From the NCBI GenBank assembly GCA_024644775.1, contig JAHEHB010000263.1, positions 1-7,647 on the forward strand: a stretch of DNA of 7,647 nt, read 5' to 3'. Of this stretch, positions 1 to 7,647 are shown piece by piece; positions within the stretch are counted from its first letter, which is position 1, and every line of letters starts with the position of its first letter. The notes beneath the pieces were generated by a model. The model was not told the DNA's origin. It made no database searches and saw only the letters and a list, made by a program, of their open reading frames with translations. Source of the stretch: Deltaproteobacteria bacterium. Its GTDB lineage: Bacteria; Desulfobacterota; Desulfobacteria; Desulfobacterales; SURF-15. A program made the translations under genes and the position numbers.

Positions 1-28
1 TAAGGATTGAAATCTGTCGATTCTTGCT

Positions 29-58
29 CCCGAAACCCGACACCCGAAACCTGAAACC
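29..58. repeat. Heptamer tandem repeat (CCCGAAA-type)
   Basis: Four consecutive 7-nt units are visible: CCCGAAA (29-35), CCCGACA (36-42), CCCGAAA (43-49) and CCTGAAA (50-56), followed by CC. The array lies in the non-coding leader upstream of panB. I cannot see a function. Such short arrays usually reflect slippage or belong to a dispersed intergenic element. The direct repeat is certain; its wider distribution cannot be judged from one window. Confidence 0.7.
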
Positions 59-70
59 AAACAACTATAG

Positions 71-118
71 GATTTGAGATTTATTTGTTATTTGGTGCTT
101 GTGATTTGGAATTTTTAC
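71..118. repeat. T-rich intergenic segment with repeated ATTTG pentamers
   Basis: ATTTG occurs at 72-76, 83-87, 90-94 and 104-108 in an otherwise A/T-rich segment directly after the heptamer array. No open frame here resembles a protein. It may form, with 29-58, one intergenic repeat element or a curved or easily melted upstream region for panB. That grouping is inference. Confidence 0.35.
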
Positions 119-121
119 CAC

Positions 122-149
122 TTGGTGCGCACCTGTTTGATGATATACA
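122..149 (+). promoter_or_regulatory. Possible weak sigma70-type promoter for the panB cluster
   Basis: TTGGTG (122-127) and TATACA (144-149) are separated by 16 nt and lie 35 nt before the panB start. Each hexamer matches the consensus only partly (about 3/6 and 4/6), so this is a candidate only. It would give a 5' leader of about 28 nt ending in the strong Shine-Dalgarno of panB. No better-matching pair was seen in 1-183. Confidence 0.25.
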
Positions 150-183
150 GCAATAAGCAATGGGATAAAGGGAGGTAATAAAA

Positions 184-3059
<2,876 letters not shown>

Positions 3060-3254
3060 ATGAACAAGAGAGTCGTCATAGACAGAGAAGAGTGTATCGG
3101 TTGCGGTAGCTGTCACGATCTGTGTCCGGATGTTTTTGAACTTGATGAAGAGATCGAAAAGGCTGAAGTGATCAAACCGGAAGGCGGATCTAAAGAATGC
3201 ATTGAAGAGGCCATGATTGAATGCCCCATGCAATGCATTTACTGGGAAAACTAA
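3060..3254 (+). CDS. Ferredoxin, single [4Fe-4S] cluster, Desulfovibrio type
   Basis: A 64-residue acidic electron carrier. CIGCGSCHDLCP gives C12, C15, C18 and C22; the later cysteines are C47, C55 (followed by proline) and C59. By comparison with Desulfovibrio gigas ferredoxin, C12/C15/C18/C55 are the expected [4Fe-4S] ligands, and C22/C47 match the pair that forms a disulfide where a second cluster has been lost. C59 is an additional cysteine. The protein probably passes low-potential electrons between cytoplasmic redox enzymes; the partner is not identifiable here. The ATG follows the ligA stop directly. AAAGGAG (3038-3044) lies 15 nt upstream inside ligA, which is rather far, so coupling is likely. 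It is not obviously related in function to ligA or the aminotransferase. Confidence 0.93.
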   Translation: MNKRVVIDREECIGCGSCHDLCPDVFELDEEIEKAEVIKPEGGSKECIEEAMIECPMQCIYWEN

Positions 3255-3261
3255 GGGAGGT
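3253..3261 (+). promoter_or_regulatory. Ribosome binding site fixing the aminotransferase start
   Basis: AAGGGAGGT begins on the last bases of the ferredoxin stop codon and ends 4 nt before ATG 3266. The same frame is open upstream from an ATG at 3221, but that would overlap the ferredoxin gene and add 15 residues that do not look like a family N-terminus. This site therefore favours 3266. Confidence 0.8.
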
Positions 3262-3265
3262 AGAC

Positions 3266-4171
3266 ATGTCTGAAGAGCGAAAAGTCTGGATGAATGGTAA
3301 GCTAATCCCTTGGGAGAACGCGACGGTACCGCTGTTGTCGCATGGATTTTCCCGAGGATCGGCGATTTTTGAGGTTTTTGGAACCCATGTGGGCCCGAAC
3401 GGTACGATGGCCTTTCGAATCGATGAGCATCTCAAACGGCTGGAAAGAAGTGCCACGCTTTTGGGGATGGAACTGACCTATAACCATGAGACGATCATCG
3501 AAGCGGTGATCGAAACGGTCAAAGCGAACCATATGGGCCGTGGGCTGATAAAGATTCTCGCCTATTGGGGTGAAGAGGCGATCATTCGGCTCGTTTTGGA
3601 TTCTAAACTGGATATGGCGATTTTCGCCATACCGGATAGCGAAGAACTGGGGCTCGATGGGGCCGTGCCGATATCCGCTTGCCTATCCAAATGGCGTAAG
3701 ATTCACCCCGAAACGGTTCCTGTCGGAGCGAAGGCATGTTCCAACTACCTCAACGGATATCTTGCGCGCAGGGATGCCAACAACCGTGGCTATGATGTCG
3801 GTATTTTGTTGGGAACAGATGGTTTTGTGGCCGAAGGATCCATCGAATCGGTGTTTTTGATCGAAGATGGGATTCTTAAGACACCCCCTTTAGGCCGTAT
3901 TCTTTCCGGTATCACTCGCTTATCTATTCTGCAGGCAGCCCAAACAGCCGGCATCCCCACAGCAGAGGAGCCCATATCTCGAGAAACACTCTCTGGCGCA
4001 GATGAAATATTCACCACGCACTCGGGAATCAAAGTCTCCCCGGTGGCACGGTTTGAAGATCGAACTTTGGGGGCGCCGGGACCGATTACCAAACAACTCA
4101 TGGAATTAATGGACAATATCACGAATTTCCGGGACGATCGATTCAGGAATTGGTTTCAACCGTTAAGCTGA
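3266..4171 (+). CDS. PLP-dependent aminotransferase, class IV (branched-chain/D-amino acid aminotransferase-like)
   Basis: A 301-residue fold-type IV PLP enzyme, probably cytosolic. Landmarks are the N-terminal MNGKLIPWENATVPLLSHGF stretch, HLKRL with R58 (equivalent to E. coli IlvE R59), GAKACSNYLNGY with the Schiff-base lysine K156 and Y161, EGSIESVFLI with cofactor-contacting E190, GITRLSIL at 215-222 and THSGIKVSPV at 251-260. The family covers branched-chain aminotransferases (IlvE), D-amino acid aminotransferases and aminodeoxychorismate lyases. This protein lacks the AYIRPL-type stretch typical of IlvE, having ILAYWGEEAIIRLV instead, so the substrate is left open. Where IlvE has an Asn after the EG motif (EGAGEN), this one has Ser (EGSIES). 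As the last gene of the cluster with panB, a role in valine/2-oxoisovalerate interconversion is plausible but unproven. Confidence 0.9.
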   Translation: MSEERKVWMNGKLIPWENATVPLLSHGFSRGSAIFEVFGTHVGPNGTMAFRIDEHLKRLERSATLLGMELTYNHETIIEAVIETVKANHMGRGLIKILAYWGEEAIIRLVLDSKLDMAIFAIPDSEELGLDGAVPISACLSKWRKIHPETVPVGAKACSNYLNGYLARRDANNRGYDVGILLGTDGFVAEGSIESVFLIEDGILKTPPLGRILSGITRLSILQAAQTAGIPTAEEPISRETLSGADEIFTTHSGIKVSPVARFEDRTLGAPGPITKQLMELMDNITNFRDDRFRNWFQPLS

Positions 4172-4225
4172 AAAAGAATGGTCCTATAACCCAAACAAAG
4201 GTAAGGTCAATTTAATCGCCTTGTC

Positions 4226-4324
4226 CTCCTCCCTCAATCCCTCCCGCCCACGCCAGAGTCGGATCTTCGACAGGGGAGGGAAGTTTTAGCTCCTCCCCCT
4301 TGACGGGGGAGGCTGGGTGGGGGT
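4226..4324. repeat. C-rich/G-rich multi-arm inverted-repeat region
   Basis: Located downstream of the aminotransferase. The best hairpin is CCTCCCCC (4292-4299), loop TTGAC, GGGGGAGG (4305-4312). A second arm pair is CCCTCCC (4239-4245) with GGGAGGG (4274-4280), enclosing a smaller GTCG/CGAC stem (4258-4261 with 4268-4271). More pyrimidine runs (4226-4235) and GGGTGGGGG (4315-4323) allow alternative pairings. No T-run follows either strong hairpin directly, so a classical intrinsic terminator is not supported. The composition differs sharply from the neighbouring genes and resembles dispersed intergenic repeats of bacterial genomes. No protein is encoded. Confidence 0.6.
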
Positions 4325-4416
4325 AAAAAAGAATTGTTTTAAATCGAATCGGAAACATTTTTATCGGTACTGTCTAATTTTTTTCTTCAAACGATAGCGC
4401 ATCAGCGCCTCTTTAA

Positions 4417-4433
4417 TCCCGCCGATTGCGGGA
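4417..4433. repeat. Small palindrome TCCCGC-N5-GCGGGA
   Basis: A 6-bp perfect stem (4417-4422 with 4428-4433) around the loop CGATT lies in the gap before the pentapeptide-repeat gene. The following sequence is AT-rich but has no clear T-run. It could be an interspersed palindrome or a weak transcription barrier. The rest of 4172-4570 shows no supportable gene on either strand. Confidence 0.45.
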
Positions 4434-4558
4434 GCACTTTAGATCATTTTGAATTTTAGGCTCTTTGAAAACCAACATCCTGTGTATCATGGTTGCTGGA
4501 ATCCTGTCGAGTATTCAAGTCGCGTATTTATAACAACCCATATATTGGCTGTATTTAT

Positions 4559-4566
4559 AAAGGAGG
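4559..4566 (+). promoter_or_regulatory. Strong Shine-Dalgarno fixing the pentapeptide-repeat gene start
   Basis: AAAGGAGG lies 4 nt before ATG 4571. The frame is open from an ATG at 4493, but that one has no Shine-Dalgarno and would add 26 residues before a typical hydrophobic N-terminus. A 10-mer GTATTTATAA occurs twice just upstream (4524-4533 and 4551-4560); TATAAC at 4529-4534 could act as a -10 element, but no good -35 was found. Confidence 0.7.
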
Positions 4567-4570
4567 CTGT

Positions 4571-5455
4571 ATGAGTTTTATATCGAAAATGATAACGAGC
4601 CCCTTTCATTTTATTATATGGATCATATGGGACTTTTCCACATTGCGATTCTTTTGGGAAAAAATTCGCCCTCCCATTGAAGATTCAACGAAACGACGGC
4701 GTCCATCCACGTTTCTCATGTGGATTGCAGGCATCGTCGTAACCTACATCGCTGTATTTGTCCTCGTTTCTCAAAGATATGAGAATAGACTTCTGATTAT
4801 TGAAAACCGGGCAAATTCAATACTTACCCAACTGTCTGTTCCTGAGACGAATATTCGAAAGAACGCGCTCAACAGAATTTCTAAAGTGCAAAATATGACC
4901 TGTCCTTATGAACCCGCTCTCTTTGAGCCTGTTTCAATTACTCGTTCTGTCCGAAATTCTGCAGATACCCGGTACGATGATATCGTCGAGTTATTGAAAC
5001 AGACGCTCGAAAGCTGGAAAGATCACCTTGATTCCGTTGACCTTGGGAAAGCAAACCTCCGGAACGCCAAGCTACATCAAGCCAAGCTGAGCAAGGCGAA
5101 TCTCACAGACTCTGAGCTTAGCGGTGTTAACCTGGTGAATGCGGATTTAAGAGAGACTGTCCTCTCAAATGTCAATCTAACGGACGCCGATCTCAGAGGC
5201 GCCGATTTGAGTGGCGCCCGGATTGACGGCGCCATCCTTCAGGGAACTGATCTTAGGATTCCCGAAGAAAAAGATATTTGGAAAGGCGCCTTGTTTGGTC
5301 GAGATCCTGAGTGGACCAAGCGTTCGGGGGTTGAGCAATTGTGCACCGTAAAAACGCTTTATAAAGCCAAATTAGATCCGGAACTCGTATTCCAGATAAA
5401 GGAAAAGTGTCCGCATCTTTTGGAGAAACCCACGGAATCCGCAACGGGAAAGTAG
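4571..5455 (+). CDS. Membrane-anchored pentapeptide-repeat protein
   Basis: A 294-residue protein. A hydrophobic, tryptophan-rich N-terminal segment (about 8-22) is followed by KRRRP and a clear transmembrane helix at about 47-67 (TFLMWIAGIVVTYIAVFVLV). Residues 70-154 form a linker with a coiled-coil-like stretch (about 70-107). Residues 155-229 are about 15 tandem A(D/N)LXX pentapeptides such as KANLR, NADLR, DADLR and GADLS, expected to fold as a right-handed quadrilateral beta-helix of nearly four coils. The tail (about 262-287: TLYKAKLDPELVFQIKEKCP) resembles a C-terminal element I recall from other pentapeptide proteins of sulfate reducers. By the positive-inside rule KRRRP is cytoplasmic, which would place the repeats outside the inner membrane if the first hydrophobic segment does not span; topology is uncertain. 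The function is unknown; similarity to gyrase-protecting Qnr/MfpA proteins is in the repeat fold only. Confidence 0.85.
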   Translation: MSFISKMITSPFHFIIWIIWDFSTLRFFWEKIRPPIEDSTKRRRPSTFLMWIAGIVVTYIAVFVLVSQRYENRLLIIENRANSILTQLSVPETNIRKNALNRISKVQNMTCPYEPALFEPVSITRSVRNSADTRYDDIVELLKQTLESWKDHLDSVDLGKANLRNAKLHQAKLSKANLTDSELSGVNLVNADLRETVLSNVNLTDADLRGADLSGARIDGAILQGTDLRIPEEKDIWKGALFGRDPEWTKRSGVEQLCTVKTLYKAKLDPELVFQIKEKCPHLLEKPTESATGK

Positions 5456-5557
5456 GGCATTTGAATTTTGTCTTAAACGGACTTAAATTATCAACGGAGA
5501 CCCAAAAAAGGGATGGGTGCCTTTGAATCGAAAATACGAAAATTGATGGTGATAAAT

Positions 5558-5878
5558 ATGGGGGAAAAGATTTTTTTGTTTGGTTTTACGATGTTTACTG
5601 CGCTGTTGTGGGCCGGTATTGCGTTATCCCAACCCAACTTTGGTGATGATTTCTCAAGTGTGCGATGCAGACGTGGGCTGGTTGTTATAGGAGATTATGA
5701 ACGCCAAGTTGCCAATAAATGCGGAATCCCACGAAGAGAAACATATGACGGGCCGGCGAAGATTCTGGTCTATCGATTCAGTCAGTCCAGGTTTTTGTAC
5801 TATTTTAGCATTGTCGACGGTCGCTTGGAACGCATCCAAAGCGGTGCGTGTGATGGGGACAATCCGGATTGTCAGTAA
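5558..5878 (+). CDS. Small exported DUF2845-like protein
   Basis: Read from ATG 5558, the product is 106 residues. It opens with MGEK and a hydrophobic core of about 20 residues ending ALS-Q (24/25), a credible Sec signal peptide, so the mature protein is probably periplasmic. The mature part shows the DUF2845 pattern as I recall it: C37RRGLVVIGD, VANKCGIP with C55, an aromatic strand LVYRFSQSRFLYYFSI, and DGRLERIQSG. C98 and C105 sit at the C-terminus, so disulfides are possible. GGTGAT (5548-5553), 4 nt upstream, supports this start. In-frame ATGs at 5513 and 5546 would put charged residues ahead of the signal. The gene lies 102 nt after the pentapeptide-repeat gene, possibly in the same transcript. 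The family has no established function. Confidence 0.75.
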   Translation: MGEKIFLFGFTMFTALLWAGIALSQPNFGDDFSSVRCRRGLVVIGDYERQVANKCGIPRRETYDGPAKILVYRFSQSRFLYYFSIVDGRLERIQSGACDGDNPDCQ

Positions 5879-5884
5879 AGATCA

Positions 5885-5899
5885 GGGTCCAGAGGGCCC
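5885..5899 (+). other. Short GC hairpin after the DUF2845-like gene
   Basis: GGGTCC (5885-5890), loop AGA and GGGCCC (5894-5899) form a 6-bp stem with one G-T wobble, 6 nt after the stop codon. The following bases (GGCTTTGG) lack a U-tract, so this is at most a transcript-end stabiliser or weak pause. Confidence 0.3.
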
Positions 5900-5930
5900 G
5901 GCTTTGGTTCAACCCGGAGGGGTGATATGC

Positions 5931-6104
5931 ATGGTAACCTTTACCAGCAGTGATAAGGTTTCAGGTGTTCCGCCGCAGGCGGATCAGCAACCGAATTCGA
6001 CCCGCTGTGTCGCAGTCGCTCATGAGATGGACAATATTTCACCGGGGTCGGTCTTCAGTTTCTACCAAATTGGTGCTCATGATTCGGTATTTACCGAAAC
6101 CTGA
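5931..6104 (+). CDS. Doubtful small ORF, 57 codons, with strong ribosome binding site
   Basis: Starting at ATG 5931, it encodes MVTFTSSDKVSGVPPQADQQ and continues to a C-terminal FTET. GGAGG (5916-5920), within an 11-nt stretch GGAGGGGTGAT close to the 16S complement, lies 10 nt upstream. A nearer ATG (5927) in another frame gives only 8 codons. The product matches no family I know, has no signal peptide or membrane segment, and is low in hydrophobic order. Residues VPPQADQ are encoded by one palindromic repeat, and the stop codon lies in a second inverted copy. It may be chance reading of a repeat region, so confidence is low. Confidence 0.2.
   Translation: MVTFTSSDKVSGVPPQADQQPNSTRCVAVAHEMDNISPGSVFSFYQIGAHDSVFTET
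5964..5987 (+). repeat. GC palindrome, left copy (inverted relative to 6101-6123)
   Basis: TCCGCC (5969-5974), loop GCA and GGCGGA (5978-5983) form a perfect 6-bp stem. With its flanks the 24-nt unit reads GGTGTTCCGCCGC then AGGCGGATCAG. The reverse complement of 6101-6123 matches it apart from one substitution and one deleted base, so these are two copies of the same element in opposite orientation. Confidence 0.7.
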
Positions 6105-6123
6105 TCCGCCTCGGCGGAAAACC
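6101..6123 (-). repeat. GC palindrome, right copy (inverted)
   Basis: TCCGCC (6105-6110), loop TC and GGCGGA (6113-6118) form the second hairpin. Flanks CTGA and AAAACC correspond in reverse complement to those of 5964-5987. Just upstream lies another perfect stem, TTCGGT (6083-6088) with ACCGAA (6093-6098). The pair of inverted palindromes around about 113 nt resembles REP/BIME-type or small non-autonomous inverted-repeat elements. Confidence 0.7.
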
Positions 6124-6162
6124 ATTAACAGATTTGATCTATGGCAGAGCCGATCACCTCTT

Positions 6163-6194
6163 ACCTGGCCTCGAAGACCAGGTTTTCGATTTTT
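6163..6194 (+). terminator. Possible Rho-independent terminator upstream of the GHMP kinase unit
   Basis: ACCTGG (6163-6168) and CCAGGT (6178-6183) form a 6-bp stem with a 9-nt loop. It is followed by TTTT (6183-6186, overlapping the stem base) and TTTTT (6190-6194). The stem is short and the T-tract interrupted, so it would be weak. Its position before a promoter-like sequence fits a transcription-unit boundary. Confidence 0.35.
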
Positions 6195-6238
6195 ACCAAA
6201 ATATTAGAGTCAAAAACCAGGGGGACTCAGATCTTGGC

Positions 6239-6268
6239 TTGACTTGTAATCCGCTTTTGAGATATTTT
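6239..6268 (+). promoter_or_regulatory. Candidate sigma70-type promoter for the GHMP kinase gene
   Basis: TTGACT (6239-6244, 5/6 match) is separated by 18 nt from TATTTT (6263-6268, 4/6 match). Transcription would start near 6275, giving a leader of about 60 nt. The leader contains a small hairpin, CTGCG-GTA-CGCAG (6285-6297), and the Shine-Dalgarno AGGAG (6325-6329). This is the best promoter-like sequence in the window by eye. Confidence 0.4.
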
Positions 6269-6337
6269 GCCGTCCATTATCACCCTGCGGTACGCAGAAT
6301 AATAGTTATATTCATTCCCCGTATAGGAGACCACCAT

Positions 6338-7345
6338 ATGATACTTGAAACCATCTCCCACGCGAGGGCTGGGCTCATTGGGAATCCATCGGATGGATAT
6401 TTTGGGAAAACCTTATCCTTTACCATGACCAATTTTTCAGCAAAGGTCATCATGTGGGAGAGCCCGGATATTCAGTTTATGACCAATCCTGAGGATGAAG
6501 CCATTTTCAAGGACCGGGATCAACTCATGGATGAAATATTTCTTTATGGCTACTATGGGGGGGTTCGGCTTTTGAAAGCAACCACCAAAGTATTTGTGGA
6601 GTATTGCCGCGAACAAAACATCGATTTGACGAATCGCAATTTTTCGGTTCGTTATGAATCAAATATACCACGATTGGTGGGAATGTCCGGTTCCAGCGCC
6701 ATTTGTACAGCGATGTTCAGGGCGCTTACGCAATTTTTTGATGTGCATATTCCGCAGGAGATTATCGCGACCTTGTGTTTGAATGCGGAGGTAAACGAAC
6801 TGAATTTACAGGCAGGGCTTCAGGATCGTGTCGCCCAGGTTTTCGATGGCGTCATGTTTATGAATTTTAACGAGAAACTCGTTACCCGCAAGGGGTATGG
6901 GGAGTATACCCGCGTAGACAAGTCTTTGCTGCCGAATCTTTATGTTGCATACGATCCGACAAGGGCCGAGGTTTCCGGACGCTACCACCGGAACTTGCGG
7001 GTTCTTTTCGAACAACATGACAATAAAGTCGTCGATGCCATGGAGCAGTTTGCCGAATATGCTCAGCAGTTTTATGATTGTTTACTCGCTGAAAAAAAAG
7101 AAAAATTGCCTGGGCTGATTGATGCAAATTTTGATCTTCGAGACGATATTTTCAATGTGTCTGAGGAAAACCGTCGCATGGTGCTAACGGCTCGCCAGGC
7201 GGGCGCATCGGCAAAATTTGCTGGAAGTGGCGGGACGATTGTGGGAACATATGAAGATGATGAGATGTACCACCGCCTTGAAGAAAAACTGGGTGGAATC
7301 GGCTGTCGCGTTATCAAACCTGAAATTCCCGATATATCCGATTAG
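6338..7345 (+). CDS. GHMP-family sugar kinase, glucuronokinase-like
   Basis: A 335-residue ATP-dependent small-molecule kinase, expected in the cytosol. The three GHMP motifs are present: motif 1 ARAGLIGNPSDGYFGKTLSF (9-28), the Gly/Ser-rich ATP loop PRLVGMSGSSAICTA (111-125), and motif 3 GASAKFAGSGGTIVG (289-303). LQAGLQDR (157-164) supplies D163 at the catalytic-base position. Motif order and wording (NPSDxYxGKT, PRLVGxSGSSA, AKFAGSGG) resemble plant glucuronokinases and their bacterial relatives more than galacto-, mevalonate or homoserine kinases. A uronic acid or related sugar is thus a possible substrate, but this is inference. AGGAG (6325-6329), 8 nt upstream, fixes ATG 6338. The frame is open further upstream to 6134, but that part is unlike the family and lacks a ribosome binding site. 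Only 32 nt separate it from the following oxidoreductase gene. Confidence 0.87.
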   Translation: MILETISHARAGLIGNPSDGYFGKTLSFTMTNFSAKVIMWESPDIQFMTNPEDEAIFKDRDQLMDEIFLYGYYGGVRLLKATTKVFVEYCREQNIDLTNRNFSVRYESNIPRLVGMSGSSAICTAMFRALTQFFDVHIPQEIIATLCLNAEVNELNLQAGLQDRVAQVFDGVMFMNFNEKLVTRKGYGEYTRVDKSLLPNLYVAYDPTRAEVSGRYHRNLRVLFEQHDNKVVDAMEQFAEYAQQFYDCLLAEKKEKLPGLIDANFDLRDDIFNVSEENRRMVLTARQAGASAKFAGSGGTIVGTYEDDEMYHRLEEKLGGIGCRVIKPEIPDISD

Positions 7346-7377
7346 AACAATTAGATCCTTTTTTTGGAGGTACCCTG

Positions 7378-7647
7378 ATGAAAGCAGTGGTTCTGGAAGC
7401 CTTCGGAGGTGTAGAACATTTCCATTGGAAAGATTGGCCAATGCCGGATCCGAAAGCAGATGAGGTTTGCATTCGCATTCAAGCAATTTCTGTTAACCCT
7501 GTCGATTACAAGATGCGAAAAGGACTTATTCCTTCAGAGCTTCCGGTTATATTGGGGCGCGATGTGGCTGGAACGGTCGATGCCGTTGGTGACAATGTAT
7601 CGGATTTCAAAGTAGGCGATGAGGTATTTGCAGTCCTCTTCGGCGCC
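7378..7647 (+). CDS. MDR-family NAD(P)H:quinone oxidoreductase-like protein (5' part, truncated by window end)
   Basis: Ninety codons are present before the window ends, with no stop. MKAVVLEAFGG, SVNPVDYKMRKG (38-49), LGRDVAGTVDAVG (59-71) and FKVGDEVF (77-84) are the N-terminal GroES-like domain of the medium-chain dehydrogenase/reductase superfamily. The Cys/His zinc ligands of alcohol dehydrogenases are replaced by the SVNPVDYK pattern, so it belongs with zinc-free quinone reductase or enoyl reductase-like members. The Rossmann NAD(P)H domain lies beyond the window. GGAGG (7366-7370), 7 nt upstream, supports the start. Close spacing suggests cotranscription with the GHMP kinase, with no obvious pathway link. 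Confidence 0.9.
   Translation, partial: MKAVVLEAFGGVEHFHWKDWPMPDPKADEVCIRIQAISVNPVDYKMRKGLIPSELPVILGRDVAGTVDAVGDNVSDFKVGDEVFAVLFGA

Noticed and set aside
44..54. 11-nt word CCGAAACCTGA shared with 6094-6104
   Set aside because: An 11-nt match is expected several times by chance in a window of this size, so it does not link the two repeat regions.
4292..4312. Strong CCTCCCCC/GGGGGAGG hairpin as an intrinsic terminator for the aminotransferase cluster
   Set aside because: No T-tract follows the stem on either strand, and the hairpin lies about 120 nt after the stop codon. It is better described as repeat-type sequence.
5044..5257. Pentapeptide repeats as evidence for a quinolone-resistance (Qnr/MfpA) protein
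   Set aside because: The repeat block is short, follows a transmembrane helix and linker, and has a different C-terminus. Only the fold is shared.
5697..5930. Plus-strand open frame overlapping the DUF2845-like gene in another frame
   Set aside because: It overlaps a gene with a clear signal peptide and family motif, its translation is unrecognisable, and no ribosome binding site was seen at 5697. Only its 3' part from 5931 was kept, as a doubtful ORF.
6134..6337. In-frame N-terminal extension of the GHMP kinase
   Set aside because: The 68 extra residues are unlike the family, the ATG at 6134 lacks a ribosome binding site, and the region contains a better promoter candidate plus AGGAG before ATG 6338.

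Overview
This window looks like ordinary chromosome of an anaerobic bacterium, most likely a Desulfobacterota (sulfate-reducer-type deltaproteobacterium). The reasons are a Desulfovibrio-type single-cluster [4Fe-4S] ferredoxin with the extra disulfide cysteine pair, a pentapeptide-repeat protein with a C-terminal tail I associate with that phylum, moderate GC content, and gaps filled with short GC-palindromes. The phylum call is an inference; there is no rRNA or other phylogenetic marker.

Positions 1-183 are a non-coding leader with a heptamer tandem repeat and a T-rich segment. Positions 184-4171 hold a tight plus-strand cluster: panB (pantothenate synthesis), ligA (NAD-dependent DNA ligase), a small ferredoxin and a class IV PLP aminotransferase. 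Junctions are a 1-nt overlap, zero spacing and an 11-nt gap, so the four are probably one translationally coupled transcript. panB uses the valine-pathway intermediate 3-methyl-2-oxobutanoate, which a branched-chain aminotransferase interconverts with valine. A metabolic link between the first and fourth genes is therefore possible, while ligA looks like a housekeeping passenger.

Positions 4172-4570 are a 399-nt gap with a C-rich/G-rich multi-arm inverted-repeat region and a second small palindrome. They are followed by a membrane-anchored pentapeptide-repeat protein (4571-5455) and a small exported DUF2845-like protein (5558-5878). Positions 5879-6337 form another gap. It holds two mutually inverted TCCGCC/GGCGGA palindromes around about 113 nt, a doubtful 57-codon ORF with a strong ribosome binding site, a terminator-like hairpin and a sigma70-like promoter. 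That promoter would serve a GHMP-family sugar kinase resembling glucuronokinases (6338-7345). 32 nt later begins an MDR-family NAD(P)H:quinone oxidoreductase-like gene, cut by the window end.

Several genes have open in-frame sequence upstream of the likely start; I chose starts by ribosome binding site and family N-terminus (aminotransferase 3266, pentapeptide protein 4571, DUF2845-like 5558, GHMP kinase 6338). I see no mobile-element gene, CRISPR array, tRNA/rRNA, phage or defence module, and no convincing undescribed system. The most unusual content is the intergenic repeats, the pentapeptide/DUF2845 pair and the GHMP kinase of unknown substrate.
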